From Burkholderiales bacterium (GTDB taxonomy: Bacteria; Pseudomonadota; Gammaproteobacteria; Burkholderiales; Burkholderiaceae_E): DNA of 64,000 bases. Positions within the stretch are counted from its first letter, which is position 1. Every line of letters starts with the position of its first letter. Shown here piece by piece: positions 28,505 through 38,796 of the stretch. Position numbers and translations under genes: made by a program. The notes beneath the pieces are model-generated. The model ran no database searches. It was given only the letters and a program-made list of their open reading frames with translations, and was not told the origin of the DNA. The stretch lies in contig JAIYCW010000017.1 in NCBI GenBank assembly GCA_027487815.1, positions 1 through 64,000 of the forward strand, written 5' to 3'.

Positions 28505-30859
28505 TCAGGCCTCCGCCATCACTGCACGAACCTCAAGCACCGACTCATAGGTTGAAAGCGCTGCCGTCAAAACGTGGTGAGACGACAATCGCATCACCCC
28601 TTGGGCCACTCGAGGATCGGCCTTCCACTGAATCCGAAGGCTCGTCGATTCACCGGCTTTTGCCGTGGCAATGCATTCGATAGGCTCACCCGCTTGCAGC
28701 CCCAACTGGCGAGCTGTTTCAGGATGCAGGCAAGCGACAGGTGCTTTGGCATCCGCCGTGAGCTGCAGGCTTTCTGCATGGCGCACCAACACGTCAGCCG
28801 CATAAATCGGAGTCTCCGATAAGCGTTCGACTGTTGCACCGCTATCGAACTGCACAGCTTCAGAACCGCTAGCTTGTGACTTTACCGAGTTGCTGAGTCC
28901 GGCCTGCCAACCCTCACTCAACAAGCTGTCGCGCAGTTGCTCAGAAGTTTCAAAGTTGAACCCTTGCGCGCCCAGCAAGCTGCCCAACACACGCAGAATC
29001 TTCCAGCCAGGACGAGCTTGCCCCGCGGGCTTGACCACACCTTGGAACGATTGAGCGCGGCCCTCGGCGTTGATGAAGGTTCCCGAGGTTTCAGTGAACG
29101 GTGCCAAAGGCAGCAGGCAATCGGCCGCTTCCAACAAGCTAGGCGTAACGAAACTTGACATGGCAATCACGGTAGCCGCCTGATTGAGCGCGGCTTGGGC
29201 CTGCGCACCTGCTGCATGGTCAAGCAAGGGTTCAATATGCGCAAGCAGATAGGCCTTGCGTGGCGACTCAATCATCGCGCGAGCATTCAACCCCCCCGCC
29301 TTCGGAACAACGCCAGCAATGTAGCCGCCGACGCTGTTGGCCGAATCAGGCATCACTCCGACGGTGCCACCGATGAGGCCCGCAAGCTCTTGCGCGGCAG
29401 CCAACAAGGCCGCGAACTGAGGATGCTTTTGAACAAGATTGCCAAGCAGAATTGCGCCTTGTTTGGCACTGCCTAGTTGCTTGGCGATGGCAAGCGCTGA
29501 AGGCGAGGCATCAGGCGCACTCAGCCCATTTTTGGTGGACTGCACAAGAGCAGTCACTTCGCGAAGGGTGCTAAGCCACAAACTTGGAGCTGAGATGGCT
29601 TTTGCGGCGACAGGCATCAACAGATCATCATCAGTCGCGTGAATCACGCTTACTTTGGTCCCACGCTTGGTGGCCTGACGCAATCGCGAGGCCAAGAGGG
29701 GGTGCTCTTTGCGAAGGGTGGAGCCAACCACTAGGACCCGATCCCGCGTGCTGAGATCGGCCACTGGCATACCTAACCAAAACGCGCCCTGGCGATTCGC
29801 ATCCAAACTCACGTCGGCCAGCTGCGGCCGGAAATCCAGATTAGGGGTGCCAAGTGCTTCGGCAAGCTTGCGCAAGCCGATCATCTCTTCAAGAGTTGCC
29901 TGTCCAGTAGTTAGCACGCCAACACTATCCGCGCCGTGGTCAGCCGCCACACTTTTCAATGAAGTTGCTGCATATTCAAGGGCGGTTTGCCACTCGACCA
30001 CATGCCATTGACCATCCTGCTTGATCATCGGCTGCAGCAATCGCTGCTCTGAATTCAGGGCTTCATAGGAGAACCGATCACGATCGGAAATCCAGCACTC
30101 ATTCAAGGACTCGTCTTCAAGCGGCACGACCCGCAACACTTGATGCTGCTTGATCTGCGCCACGATGCCCGAACCCAAACTATCGTGAGGCGCAATGGTT
30201 TTGCGACGCGAAAGTTCCCAGGTGCGAGCGCTGTAGCGGAAAGGCTTGCTGGTTAGCGCGCCTACCGGGCACACATCAATCATGTTGCCCGATAGTTCGG
30301 ACTCCACAGTGCGGCCCACAAAACTCACGATCTCGGAGTGTTCGCCACGGCCCACCATGCCGAGCTCCATCACACCCGCCACCTCTTGCCCGAAGCGTAC
30401 GCAGCGCGTGCAGTGAATGCAGCGACTCATCTCCTGCGCCGACACGAGCGGGCCCATGTTCTTGTGGAACACCACCCGCTTGTCTTCCGAATAATGCGAG
30501 GCCGATCCACCATAGCCCACGGCAAGATCCTGCAGCTGGCACTCGCCGCCCTGATCGCAAATCGGGCAGTCCAGCGGATGATTGATCAGCAAAAATTCCA
30601 TCACGGATTTTTGTGCCTTCACCGCCTTATCGGACGCCGTCCAGACCTTCATGCCGTTGGTGACTGGCGTGGCACAGGCCGGCATCGGCTTGGGCGCTTT
30701 TTCCACATCGACCAGACACATCCGGCAGTTGGCCGCGATCGACAATTTCTTGTGATAACAAAAGTGCGGCACGTAAATGCCCAGCTTATCGGCAGCCTGC
30801 ATCACCATGCTGCCCTCGGCCACTTCGACCGGTTTGCCGTCGACTTCGAGTTGAACCAT
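28505..30859 (-). CDS. nuoG: NADH-quinone oxidoreductase subunit G
   Basis: 784-residue soluble subunit with clusters N1b, N4 and N5. Seen: [2Fe-2S] site PHFCYHKKLSIAANCRMCLV with ACATPV; HPLDCPICDQGGECQLQDLA (His-Cys3 N5 cluster); CIHCTRCVRFGQEVAGV; and CPVGALTSKPF. The C-terminal two thirds is a molybdopterin-oxidoreductase-like domain that has no cofactor in known complex I. No N7 motif (CxxCxxxC...C in the catalytic-like domain) is evident. Normal length for the group. Confidence 0.95.
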   Translation of the reverse strand: MVQLEVDGKPVEVAEGSMVMQAADKLGIYVPHFCYHKKLSIAANCRMCLVDVEKAPKPMPACATPVTNGMKVWTASDKAVKAQKSVMEFLLINHPLDCPICDQGGECQLQDLAVGYGGSASHYSEDKRVVFHKNMGPLVSAQEMSRCIHCTRCVRFGQEVAGVMELGMVGRGEHSEIVSFVGRTVESELSGNMIDVCPVGALTSKPFRYSARTWELSRRKTIAPHDSLGSGIVAQIKQHQVLRVVPLEDESLNECWISDRDRFSYEALNSEQRLLQPMIKQDGQWHVVEWQTALEYAATSLKSVAADHGADSVGVLTTGQATLEEMIGLRKLAEALGTPNLDFRPQLADVSLDANRQGAFWLGMPVADLSTRDRVLVVGSTLRKEHPLLASRLRQATKRGTKVSVIHATDDDLLMPVAAKAISAPSLWLSTLREVTALVQSTKNGLSAPDASPSALAIAKQLGSAKQGAILLGNLVQKHPQFAALLAAAQELAGLIGGTVGVMPDSANSVGGYIAGVVPKAGGLNARAMIESPRKAYLLAHIEPLLDHAAGAQAQAALNQAATVIAMSSFVTPSLLEAADCLLPLAPFTETSGTFINAEGRAQSFQGVVKPAGQARPGWKILRVLGSLLGAQGFNFETSEQLRDSLLSEGWQAGLSNSVKSQASGSEAVQFDSGATVERLSETPIYAADVLVRHAESLQLTADAKAPVACLHPETARQLGLQAGEPIECIATAKAGESTSLRIQWKADPRVAQGVMRLSSHHVLTAALSTYESVLEVRAVMAEA

Positions 30860-30869
30860 GTGCTGAGTG

Positions 30870-32207
30870 CTAAACGTAAGGGGCTACGAGACAACGCTTG
30901 TGATCAACGTGATACACAAACTCATCCCAGTAATGTTTCAGGAAAGCGCGCACCGGCATCGCGGCAGCATCGCCCAGGGCGCAAATCGTGCGGCCCTGAA
31001 TATTGTCGGCCACCCGATTAAGCTGATCGAGGTCGGCCATCGTGCCCTCCCCGTGCTCTACCCGATGCACCATGCGATACAACCAGCCCGTGCCCTCGCG
31101 GCAAGGCGTGCACTGGCCACAGCTTTCTTCATAGTAGAAATACGAGAGGCGCTCGAGCGAACGCACAGCACAACGGGTTTCATCCATCACGATCACCGCG
31201 CCCGAGCCGAGCATGGAGCCCGCTTTGGCAATGCTGTCGTAGTCCATGTCGGTTTGCATCATGATCTCGCCAGGCAGCACCGGCATCGAGGAGCCACCCG
31301 GGATCACCATCTTGATCTTGCGCCCGCCACGCATCCCGCCGGCAAGCTCCAGCAACTTGGCGAACGGGGTGCCAAGCGGCACTTCGTAGTTGCCTGGCAT
31401 CTCGACATCACCGGAAACTGAAAATATCTTGGTGCCGCCATTGTTTGGCTTGCCAGTTTCAAGAAACTTCTGACCGCCATTGCGGATGATCCAGGGCACC
31501 GCTGCGAAAGTCTCGGTGTTGTTGATCGTGGTCGGTTTGCCATAAAGCCCGAAGCTCGCTGGAAATGGCGGCTTGAAGCGAGGCTGCCCTTTCTTGCCTT
31601 CGAGCGACTCAAGCAAAGCGGTTTCTTCGCCGCAAATATAAGCGCCGTAGCCGTGGAATGCATGCAGCTGGAACGAGAAAGCCGAGCCAAGAATGTTATC
31701 GCCCAGAAAGCCCGCAGCGCGAGCCTCTTCCAGCGCTTCTTCAAAGCGGGCGTAGGTGTCCCAAACTTCACCGTGGATATAGTTGTAGCCCACAGTGATG
31801 CCCATTGCATAGGCCGCGATCGCCATGCCTTCGATCACGATATGCGGGTTGTAGCGCAGGATATCGCGATCCTTGAACGTGCCGGGCTCGCCTTCATCGG
31901 AGTTGCACACCAGATACTTCTGGCCAGGAAACTGCCTGGGCATGAAGCTCCACTTCAGGCCAGTAGGAAAGCCCGCACCTCCGCGGCCGCGCAAGGCCGA
32001 GGCTTTGACCTCAGCAATCACCTGCTCGGGCGTTAATCCTTCGGTGAGAATCCGACGCAAGGCCTGATAACCATCACGCGCCTGGTAGGCTTTCAGCGTC
32101 CAGTCATTTGCCGAGCTCAGCCCCGCATAAATTTGCGGGTTGATATGGCGGTTGTGGAAGCAGGTTTCCATCCAGGGCACCTGCATTTGAAGATCGGGAG
32201 CACCCAT
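30870..32207 (-). CDS. nuoF: NADH-quinone oxidoreductase subunit F (NADH and FMN binding)
   Basis: 445-residue electron-entry subunit that oxidises NADH via FMN and passes electrons to cluster N3. Seen: [14 protein letters not shown] (NADH/FMN-binding glycine motif), [37 protein letters not shown], and the [4Fe-4S] site [15 protein letters not shown] with a later cysteine in [12 protein letters not shown]. Placed 3 bp after nuoE. Confidence 0.96.
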   Translation of the reverse strand: MGAPDLQMQVPWMETCFHNRHINPQIYAGLSSANDWTLKAYQARDGYQALRRILTEGLTPEQVIAEVKASALRGRGGAGFPTGLKWSFMPRQFPGQKYLVCNSDEGEPGTFKDRDILRYNPHIVIEGMAIAAYAMGITVGYNYIHGEVWDTYARFEEALEEARAAGFLGDNILGSAFSFQLHAFHGYGAYICGEETALLESLEGKKGQPRFKPPFPASFGLYGKPTTINNTETFAAVPWIIRNGGQKFLETGKPNNGGTKIFSVSGDVEMPGNYEVPLGTPFAKLLELAGGMRGGRKIKMVIPGGSSMPVLPGEIMMQTDMDYDSIAKAGSMLGSGAVIVMDETRCAVRSLERLSYFYYEESCGQCTPCREGTGWLYRMVHRVEHGEGTMADLDQLNRVADNIQGRTICALGDAAAMPVRAFLKHYWDEFVYHVDHKRCLVAPYV

Positions 32208-32209
32208 GA

Positions 32210-32719
32210 TTAACGACCCTCCTGACGCAGTTGATCCAGCAAGGCATCGAGCTTGATGTTATCCATGAAGCTGCACATCTTCTTGTTGTTGACCAGCATC
32301 ACCGGCGCATCACCACATGCCCCAAGGCACTCACTCTCCTTGAGAGTGAACAGGCCATCTGCAGTGGTTTCGTTGTAGTCGATACCGAGTTTGTTCTTCA
32401 GGTATTCGCCCGCCTTATTGCCATCGCGCAAGGCACAGGGCAAGCAGGTGCATACCGCAAGCTTGAATTTGCCTGCAGGCTTGAGGTTGTACATGTTGTA
32501 AAACGTGGCGACCTCATGCGCAGCAATCGGAGCCATGCCGAGGTAAAGCGCAACATCCTCAATCACCTCTTGAGGCAACCAGCCCTTTTCATCCTGTGCG
32601 ATCGCCAGGGCGGCCATCACAGCAGACTGCTTTTGCTCGGGCGGATATTTGGCCACTTCGCGGTCGATGCGCTGATAGGCCGCCGCGCTCAGTAAGCCTG
32701 ATTGGAGTGTTTCGTTCAT
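32210..32719 (-). CDS. nuoE: NADH-quinone oxidoreductase subunit E, [2Fe-2S]
   Basis: 169-residue thioredoxin-fold subunit holding cluster N1a beside NuoF. Seen: helical N-terminal part ([20 protein letters not shown]), first cysteine pair [11 protein letters not shown] and second pair [15 protein letters not shown]. Start shares one base with the nuoD stop, so coupling is tight. Confidence 0.95.
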   Translation of the reverse strand: MNETLQSGLLSAAAYQRIDREVAKYPPEQKQSAVMAALAIAQDEKGWLPQEVIEDVALYLGMAPIAAHEVATFYNMYNLKPAGKFKLAVCTCLPCALRDGNKAGEYLKNKLGIDYNETTADGLFTLKESECLGACGDAPVMLVNNKKMCSFMDNIKLDALLDQLRQEGR

Positions 32720-33972
32720 TATCGGTCGATCTCGCCAAAGACGATGTCTTGCGTGCCAATGATCGTGACCACATCGGCAATCATGTGCCCACGCGACATT
32801 TCGTCAAGCGCCTGCAAATGCGGGAAGCCTGGCGCACGAATCTTCAGGCGATAAGGCTTATTGCCGCCATCCGATACCAGGTAAATGCCGAACTCGCCCT
32901 TGGGATGCTCAACAGCCGCATACGCCTGGCCTTCAGGCACATGCATTCCCTCGGTGAAGAGTTTGAAGTGATGGATCAGCTCTTCCATGTTTGACTTCAT
33001 ATTCACGCGCGATGGCGGAGCCACTTTATGGTTATCGCTGATCACCGGGCCCGGATGATTTCTCAACCACTCGACACACTGCTTGATGATGCGGTTGCTC
33101 TGGCGCATTTCTTCCACGCGCACCAGATAGCGGTCATAGCAGTCGCCGTTCTTGCCCACCGGAATATCAAAATCAAGCAGGTCATACACTTCATAGGGCT
33201 GCTGTTTGCGCAGATCCCAGGCAATACCCGAGCCACGCAGCATTGGACCTGTGAAGCCAAGCGCTTTTGCTCGTTCGGGTGAAACTACACCAATGCCTAC
33301 CAGACGCTGCTTCCAGATCCGGTTGTCGGTGAGCAATGTTTCATACTCGTCCACATAGCCCGGGAACCGGTTGGTGAAGTCTTCGATGAAATCCAGAAGC
33401 GAGCCTTGGCGAGTTTCATTAAGCGCCTTGATCGCAGCTGCGTTGCGCATCTTCGAGGCACTGTGCTGAGGCATTTGATCAGGCAAATCGCGATAGACCC
33501 CGCCCGGACGATAGTAGGCCGCATGCATCCGCGCACCCGACACTGCCTCATAACAATCCATCAAGTCTTCACGCTCACGAAACGCGTAAAGAAACACCGC
33601 CATTGCACCCACATCCAACCCGTGCGCGCCAATCCAAAGCAGATGGTTTAAGACCCGCGTGATCTCGTCAAACATGACCCGGATGTATTGCGCCCGCAGA
33701 GGCACTTCGATGCCCAGCAACTTTTCAATTACCATCACATAGGCATGCTCATTGGCCATCATCGACACATAGTCGAGGCGGTCCATGTACGGCACGCTTT
33801 GCAAATAAGTGCGGGTTTCGGCCAGCTTTTCAGTGGCGCGATGCAACAGACCAATATGAGGATCGGCCCGCTGCACAACCTCACCATCGAGCTCAAGCAC
33901 CAACCGCAACACGCCATGCGCTGCGGGATGCTGCGGCCCAAAATTGAGGGTGTAGTTTTTTATTTCTGCCAT
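32719..33972 (-). CDS. nuoD: NADH-quinone oxidoreductase subunit D (49 kDa)
   Basis: 417-residue subunit that together with NuoB forms the quinone site. Seen: [20 protein letters not shown] with the HPAAHG quinone-site histidine, [33 protein letters not shown] and the C-terminal DIVFGEIDR. Start is the ATG at 33972, giving [12 protein letters not shown]. Odd: a partial copy of this start region lies 143 bp upstream, between nuoC and nuoD. Confidence 0.96.
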   Translation of the reverse strand: MAEIKNYTLNFGPQHPAAHGVLRLVLELDGEVVQRADPHIGLLHRATEKLAETRTYLQSVPYMDRLDYVSMMANEHAYVMVIEKLLGIEVPLRAQYIRVMFDEITRVLNHLLWIGAHGLDVGAMAVFLYAFREREDLMDCYEAVSGARMHAAYYRPGGVYRDLPDQMPQHSASKMRNAAAIKALNETRQGSLLDFIEDFTNRFPGYVDEYETLLTDNRIWKQRLVGIGVVSPERAKALGFTGPMLRGSGIAWDLRKQQPYEVYDLLDFDIPVGKNGDCYDRYLVRVEEMRQSNRIIKQCVEWLRNHPGPVISDNHKVAPPSRVNMKSNMEELIHHFKLFTEGMHVPEGQAYAAVEHPKGEFGIYLVSDGGNKPYRLKIRAPGFPHLQALDEMSRGHMIADVVTIIGTQDIVFGEIDR

Positions 33973-34124
33973 GACCGTGCCAATTCGCTGCGCCCGTTAG
34001 CAATTCGTTCACCCTCAATTTCGGAGAAGGCTAACTTGGCTTTGGACAAGTTAAGGCGCGCATCGGCGCGCCGGCCGAAACCAAAATCCGGGGTGTAGTT
34101 TTTTATTTCTGCCATGACCGTGCC
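33948..34124 (-). repeat. Duplicated nuoD start region between nuoC and nuoD
   Basis: A 34-bp sequence is present twice, exactly, at 33948-33981 and 34091-34124. It covers the nuoC-nuoD junction, the nuoD ATG and its first eight codons. The upstream copy continues for a few codons with similarity ([12 protein letters not shown] versus [12 protein letters not shown]) and then runs on as a short ORF (34115 down to 33960, 51 codons) ending [10 protein letters not shown] across the true nuoD start. A 12-bp inverted repeat (33941-33952 and 34010-34021) lies inside. Probably an old tandem duplication with rearranged interior; whether the 51-residue peptide is made is unknown. Confidence 0.85.
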
Positions 34125-34747
34125 TAACGACCTTCCCCGTAACCTTCTTCGCGAATCACTCGCGGAACGATTTCGCGCGGCTCGATGGTGACCGGTTGGT
34201 AGACCACCCGCTTTTGATCGGGGTCGTAACGCATTTCGACATATCCGGTCACCGGGAAATCCTTGCGGAAGGGATGACCAAGAAAACCGTAATCGGTGAG
34301 GATGCGGCGCAGATCGGGATGGCCCTCGAACATGATGCCAAACAAATCAAAGGCCTCTCGCTCGTACCAGCCCACCGCCGGCCACAAATCGATCAGGCTG
34401 GGCAGGACCGGGAAATCGTCTTCGGCACACGTCACCATCACCCGGACGCGCTGATTGTTTTTGACTGACAGCAAGTGGCTGACCGCTAAAAAGCGCGAGC
34501 CCTCGTGTGTGCCGTCGCGATACTCCAGCATATCCAGGCCGCACAGATCAACGAGGGTATCGAACTCCAACCCCGGCGCATCGCGCATCAGGCGCATCGC
34601 ACCGATGTAATCCGCCGACCCGAGGCGCACCGTGATCTCGCCCAAAGCAACGTCAATGGTATGGCTGGCCTGCCCGAGCACTTCGGCCAAACGCGCCTGC
34701 AGGCTTTGCAATGCGGTAAGAACAACGGGGGTTATGGTTTCACTCAT
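34124..34747 (-). CDS. nuoC: NADH-quinone oxidoreductase subunit C (30 kDa)
   Basis: 207-residue peripheral-arm subunit bound to NuoD. Seen: [20 protein letters not shown] and [20 protein letters not shown], the NuoC signature ([23 protein letters not shown]). Separate from NuoD, unlike the NuoCD fusion of enterobacteria. Follows nuoB by 9 bp; it is separated from nuoD by 151 bp because of the duplicated segment. Confidence 0.96.
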   Translation of the reverse strand: MSETITPVVLTALQSLQARLAEVLGQASHTIDVALGEITVRLGSADYIGAMRLMRDAPGLEFDTLVDLCGLDMLEYRDGTHEGSRFLAVSHLLSVKNNQRVRVMVTCAEDDFPVLPSLIDLWPAVGWYEREAFDLFGIMFEGHPDLRRILTDYGFLGHPFRKDFPVTGYVEMRYDPDQKRVVYQPVTIEPREIVPRVIREEGYGEGR

Positions 34748-34756
34748 TAGCAGCGC

Positions 34757-35233
34757 TTAACGGGCAATGGTATGAGTGCGGCGAATCTTGTTTTGCAATT
34801 GCAAGATGCCATACAACAATGCTTCAGCAGTAGGCGGACAGCCCGGGACATAAATATCCACCGGCACAATCCGATCACAGCCCCGCACCACCGAATACGA
34901 ATAGTGATAGTAGCCCCCGCCATTGGCGCATGAGCCCATCGAGATCACCCACCTAGGCTCAGGCATCTGGTCATACACCTTGCGCAGGGCTGGGGCCATC
35001 TTGTTGCACAGCGTGCCGGCCACAATCATCACATCGCTTTGCCGCGGGCTTGGGCGGAACACCACACCGAAACGATCCAGATCGTAGCGCGAAGCGCCAG
35101 CATGCATCATTTCAACCGCACAACAGGCCAGGCCGAACGTCATGGGCCACAAAGAGCCAGTGCGGGTCCAGTTCACGAGCTTGTCGACTTGCGTCGTGAC
35201 AAACCCTTCCTGCAAAACACCTTCAATACTCAT
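34757..35233 (-). CDS. nuoB: NADH-quinone oxidoreductase subunit B, cluster N2
   Basis: 158-residue subunit carrying the terminal [4Fe-4S] cluster N2, electron donor to quinone. Seen: the adjacent cysteines in [11 protein letters not shown], then [20 protein letters not shown] and the last ligand in VYVPGCPP-type [17 protein letters not shown]. Normal length; 12 bp after nuoA. Confidence 0.97.
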   Translation of the reverse strand: MSIEGVLQEGFVTTQVDKLVNWTRTGSLWPMTFGLACCAVEMMHAGASRYDLDRFGVVFRPSPRQSDVMIVAGTLCNKMAPALRKVYDQMPEPRWVISMGSCANGGGYYHYSYSVVRGCDRIVPVDIYVPGCPPTAEALLYGILQLQNKIRRTHTIAR

Positions 35234-35245
35234 ATCCGTTTGCCT

Positions 35246-35605
35246 TTATTCCCAGTCCAGGGCGCCCTTCATCCATTCATAGATGAAGCCCACCACCAGA
35301 ATCGTCAGGAAGATCATCATCGACAAAAAGCCGATGAAACCAATCGAATCGAGCGACACCGCCCAGGGGAACAAAAATGCTATTTCAAGATCAAACAAAA
35401 TGAAGAGAATGGCCACGAGGTAGTAGCGCACATCAAACTTCATTCGCGCATCCTCAAAGGCTTCAAAGCCGCATTCATAAGGAGACAGTTTTTGTGCGTC
35501 GGGCTTGCTGGTGGAGAGCAGCTTGCCGATAGCCATGGGCCCCACCCCAACAAGGATGCCCACGACAATAAACAACAGCACGGGAAGATACTGATCTAAC
35601 TGCAC
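35246..35605 (-). CDS. nuoA: NADH-quinone oxidoreductase subunit A
   Basis: 119-residue, three-helix membrane subunit and first gene of the nuo operon. Seen: [20 protein letters not shown], the loop with the conserved cysteine near the quinone tunnel, and [20 protein letters not shown] with the conserved D and E. Preceded by tRNA-Leu 56 bp upstream on the same strand. Confidence 0.96.
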   Translation of the reverse strand: MQLDQYLPVLLFIVVGILVGVGPMAIGKLLSTSKPDAQKLSPYECGFEAFEDARMKFDVRYYLVAILFILFDLEIAFLFPWAVSLDSIGFIGFLSMMIFLTILVVGFIYEWMKGALDWE

Positions 35606-35661
35606 AACTCTCTCTGCTCAGACGCTCATGGGCGCCTTGTTTTGAATATCAGGCCAATGCT

Positions 35662-35746
35662 TGGTGCCGACGGCGAGACTCGAACTCGCACAGCTTTCGC
35701 CACTACCCCCTCAAGATAGCGTGTCTACCAATTTCACCACGTCGGC
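35662..35746 (-). tRNA. leuU: tRNA-Leu (anticodon GAG)
   Basis: 85-nt class II tRNA. Acceptor GCCGACG pairs with CGTCGGC, D-loop with AAATTGGTAGAC, anticodon stem CTATC/GGTAG around TTGAGGG (anticodon GAG), long variable arm, T-arm GCGAGTTCGAGTCTCGC, encoded CCA. Location between secG and nuoA is a conserved betaproteobacterial arrangement. Confidence 0.96.
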
Positions 35747-35824
35747 ATGTCAGCTTGCTTGCGCTGCACAAAATCAGTGCGCTTTATGTTGCAGCGCAAT
35801 TAAGACTCGAATTCTAATGCTTCC

Positions 35825-36295
35825 TTATTTGGGAATATCACCCGCGCCCTGTTTTGGTGCGCCAGATGTTGCATCTTTTGCAGGAGCCGCAGGAGCCGTC
35901 GCAGGGGCTACAGCAGCACCGGCTGGAGCGGGAGCAGAACCTTGCGGAGCCGCTGGCTTGGAAGGATCCATTGGTACGCCTGAAGGTGCTGGCGCAGGCC
36001 CGGTTTTAACAGGTTGCTCCATAACACTGCCGCCCTGGCGAACCTCGGGATTCGAAGTTTTGTTGGCCAGGTATGCCAACAGCAGCGTGCACACAAAAAA
36101 CACAGTGGCCAAAGCCGCTGTACTGCGGGAGAGGAAATTTGCAGAACCCGTTGCTCCGAACAGGGACCCGGAGGTTCCGGATCCGAATGCAGCTCCCATA
36201 TCCGCACCTTTGCCATGCTGCAGGAGCACAAGCACAATAACTCCGATGGCAGCCAATACCTGCACGACCAACACTATTGAAGCAAAAACATTCAT
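35825..36295 (-). CDS. secG: Protein translocase subunit SecG
   Basis: 156-residue auxiliary subunit of the SecYEG channel with two membrane helices (MNVFASIVLVVQVLAAIGVI and ATVFFVCTLLLAYLANK) joined by the conserved loop QHGKGADMGAAFGSGTSGSL and GATGSANFLSR. The frame is open to 36340, but the ATG at 36295 matches the family start. The tail after the second helix is long and rich in Ala and Pro, a frequent betaproteobacterial feature. Follows tpiA by 23 bp. Confidence 0.94.
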   Translation of the reverse strand: MNVFASIVLVVQVLAAIGVIVLVLLQHGKGADMGAAFGSGTSGSLFGATGSANFLSRSTAALATVFFVCTLLLAYLANKTSNPEVRQGGSVMEQPVKTGPAPAPSGVPMDPSKPAAPQGSAPAPAGAAVAPATAPAAPAKDATSGAPKQGAGDIPK

Positions 36296-36318
36296 TCTGA
36301 TATCCCAAAAAATTCTGA

Positions 36319-37086
36319 TTAGCCCAAAGCGGCCCGGCAAATTGCGGTGAAGTCTTCTGCAACCAGACTCGCCCCGCCAATTAATCCACCATCCACATCG
36401 GCTTGGCCAAACAGCTCAGCCGCGTTGGCTGGCTTGACCGACCCACCATAAAGAATACGAATCCCATCCGCATCAAGCCCGGCCTGCCGAAGCTGTGAAC
36501 GAATTTGCGCGTGTACTTCTTGCGCTTGCTGCGCTGTTGCAGTGCGCCCCGTGCCAATTGCCCAAACAGGCTCATAGGCCACCACCAGCGCTTGGGGATC
36601 AGCAGCGCGCATGGACTCCAGCAACGCTCCTATTTGCCGGCTGATGACCTCGCCAGTGATGCCGTTTTCGCGCTCAGCGAGACTTTCGCCAACGCATGCA
36701 ATAACACCAATCCCTGCCTGCACGAGCTGGCCCAACTTCAGACCAACCAACTCATCTGTCTCACCCAAAAGCGCCCGGCGCTCTGAATGCCCAACCAAAC
36801 ACCAACGACAGCCCAAATCGGCAAGCATGGCGGCCGATGTTTCACCGGTGAATGCGCCGTTGCCAGTACTAGCCACATTTTGCGCGCCCAAGCCAATCCC
36901 GGTATCGCCCACCCAGGCCGTGACCTGCCCGAGGTAAACCGCAGGCGGACACACCACCACATCGACTCGCGAGGTCAGTGAGCGGTTAAGGGTGTTACGC
37001 AAGGCAGCCAAAAGATGCTCGTTGGTGACCAGATCACCATTCATCTTCCAGTTGCCCGCCACCATGGGAGTGCGGGATGTGTGCAT
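36319..37086 (-). CDS. tpiA: Triose-phosphate isomerase
   Basis: 255-residue TIM-barrel enzyme interconverting dihydroxyacetone phosphate and glyceraldehyde-3-phosphate. Seen: GNWKMNG with the catalytic lysine near the start, VGHSERRALLGE with the catalytic histidine, and AYEPVWAIGTGRTATAQQAQ with the catalytic glutamate and flexible loop; GGSVKPANAAEL binds phosphate. ATG at 37086 is chosen over the upstream TTG. It lies directly downstream of trmD, where rplS usually stands. Confidence 0.97.
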   Translation of the reverse strand: MHTSRTPMVAGNWKMNGDLVTNEHLLAALRNTLNRSLTSRVDVVVCPPAVYLGQVTAWVGDTGIGLGAQNVASTGNGAFTGETSAAMLADLGCRWCLVGHSERRALLGETDELVGLKLGQLVQAGIGVIACVGESLAERENGITGEVISRQIGALLESMRAADPQALVVAYEPVWAIGTGRTATAQQAQEVHAQIRSQLRQAGLDADGIRILYGGSVKPANAAELFGQADVDGGLIGGASLVAEDFTAICRAALG

Positions 37087-37149
37087 AGCCAAACCCTCGA
37101 TTATACAAAGTTGTCGGGACTTCTCCAGCCAGACCGTGTCTGGAGCAGC

Positions 37150-37899
37150 TTAAACCCCTGAAAGCGACGCCAGAAAGCGTTCATCAGCGGCACTTAAACG
37201 CCCCGCCCGTCTTGCCACATCGATCAGCTCCGGCCGATTCAATAAGGTCGCCCGCAAAGACTCGTTGCGCCGCCACTCTTCAATTAGCGCGTGGTTGCCG
37301 GACTGTAGAACCTCCGGCACTTCACGGCCTTCAAACACTGGCGGGCGGCTGTAGTGCGGGCAATCAAGCAGGCCATTGGCAAACGAATCCTGCTCGGCCG
37401 ATTGCTCGTCGTTCAAGGCTCCTGGCAAACATCGCACGATGGCATCGATCAGCATCATTGCAGGCAACTCACCCCCGCTCACCACAAAATCGCCCACGCT
37501 GATTTGCTCGTCGACCTGAGATTCGATAAATCGCTGGTCCATGCCTTCATACCGGCCACACACGATAATCAGCGGCGCAGACTGACTGAGCGTGATGACC
37601 TTGTCATGCGTCAACGGCAAACCTTGTGGTGACATGGCAATAACCCGGGCCTGAGAGCCAAGTTGGGCTCGGGCACGCTGGACACTACGGGTCAATGGCT
37701 CAGCCAACATGACCATCCCAGGGCCACCGCCATACGGGCGATCATCGACCCGGCGATAGTTGTCCGTGACTTCATCGCGCGGATTGAAGTTATGCAGATG
37801 CCATAGCCCCTGACGAAGAGCCCGCCCGGTGATGCCAAGTTCGGTCAGCGCGGCAAACATGGGCTCGAACAGGGTAATGACACCGATTTGCAAGCTCAC
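37150..37899 (-). CDS. trmD: tRNA (guanine-N1-)-methyltransferase TrmD
   Basis: About 249 residues; methylates G37 of tRNAs with CNG-type anticodons using a trefoil-knot fold. Seen: VITLFEPMFAALTELGITG, DRPYGGGPGMVMLAEPL, IIVCGRYEGMDQRFIE and SVGDFVVSGGELPAMMLIDA. The start is uncertain: a TTG at 37905 touches the GAGCGAGG ribosome site, whereas GTG at 37899 has a proper 5-bp spacing and is taken here. The gene follows rimM by 12 bp. A small CCAGAC/GTCTGG hairpin lies after the stop at 37129-37143. Confidence 0.94.
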   Translation of the reverse strand: MSLQIGVITLFEPMFAALTELGITGRALRQGLWHLHNFNPRDEVTDNYRRVDDRPYGGGPGMVMLAEPLTRSVQRARAQLGSQARVIAMSPQGLPLTHDKVITLSQSAPLIIVCGRYEGMDQRFIESQVDEQISVGDFVVSGGELPAMMLIDAIVRCLPGALNDEQSAEQDSFANGLLDCPHYSRPPVFEGREVPEVLQSGNHALIEEWRRNESLRATLLNRPELIDVARRAGRLSAADERFLASLSGV

Positions 37900-37911
37900 C
37901 GGCAACCTCGC

Positions 37912-38472
37912 TCAGTCAAAATACTCGGGCAACCAATCCAATACCAACTTGCGCGCAGCCAGATCCACTTCGAGGACATAGGCAGCCACGAAGGGAATCA
38001 TCTGCTCACCATGTTCAGGAGTTGTCAGTACCAGGATCGGATGGGCCCCATGATCATCCATGGCCGTGACCTTACCCAGCGCCAAGCCAGCGGTATTAAC
38101 CGCATCGCAACCAATCAGGTCAATCCAGTAGTACTCTTCAGCAAGCTTGATTCTCGGAAACTTGCTGCGGCTCACCCATACTGACGGGCGCCCGAGCGCT
38201 AGAGCATCCTCACGCGTAGGCACTTCGGGAAGCAAAGCAACAAAGTGGTCATGCGCGGCTCGTATTGATCCGACCTGAACCTTACGCAAAGGTCGATCAG
38301 TATCGCCAAGCCACAGCTCTTTTTGTGCGCGGATGGCTGAATCCAGAGGCGAGCTCGAGGGCACGATCTTAACGTGCCCGTTGACCCCAAACGCTCCCAG
38401 GATGTATCCAACCTGCACTAGATCGGCAGGCGGCTCCGACGCCTCACCGGGAAGTGCTGCCCCGGTTGGCAT
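37912..38472 (-). CDS. rimM: Ribosome maturation factor RimM
   Basis: 186-residue factor for 30S head assembly, binding S19. Seen: VGYILGAFGVNGHVKIVPSS (RimM N-terminal barrel start) and the PRC-barrel part EEYYWIDLIGCDAVNTAGLA with a C-terminal FVAAYVLEVDLAARKLVLDW. The frame is open to 38616 but ATG at 38472 fits the family and leaves 13 bp to rpsP. Confidence 0.93.
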   Translation of the reverse strand: MPTGAALPGEASEPPADLVQVGYILGAFGVNGHVKIVPSSSPLDSAIRAQKELWLGDTDRPLRKVQVGSIRAAHDHFVALLPEVPTREDALALGRPSVWVSRSKFPRIKLAEEYYWIDLIGCDAVNTAGLALGKVTAMDDHGAHPILVLTTPEHGEQMIPFVAAYVLEVDLAARKLVLDWLPEYFD

Positions 38473-38485
38473 GGTCAATCGATCC

Positions 38486-38752
38486 TCAGGCCGCAGCCGG
38501 AGTCGTCGCTTTTGCAGCGAAAGTCTTGAGCAAGCGGGCCACTGTTGGCGACAACTGCGCGCCTTGACCAGTCCAGTACGCCACCCGGTCGCTAGCGACT
38601 GAAAGGCCATTCTCACCGCCTACGGCCAAAGGGTTGTAGAACCCCAGGCGCTCGATGAAGTTACCGTCGCGACGGTTGCGCTTGTCAGTAGCAACGATAT
38701 TGTAAAAGGGCCGCTTTTTGGCGCCGCCCCGAGCCAGACGAATCACTACCAT
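38486..38752 (-). CDS. rpsP: 30S ribosomal protein S16
   Basis: 88 residues, normal for S16. Seen: [39 protein letters not shown] and the later [20 protein letters not shown]. First gene of rpsP-rimM-trmD; its promoter is visible upstream at 38797-38825. Confidence 0.97.
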   Translation of the reverse strand: MVVIRLARGGAKKRPFYNIVATDKRNRRDGNFIERLGFYNPLAVGGENGLSVASDRVAYWTGQGAQLSPTVARLLKTFAAKATTPAAA

Positions 38753-38796
38753 ACATCCTCATGCCCAATGGGCGGTTGCTGTCAGCAAAGCCCACG

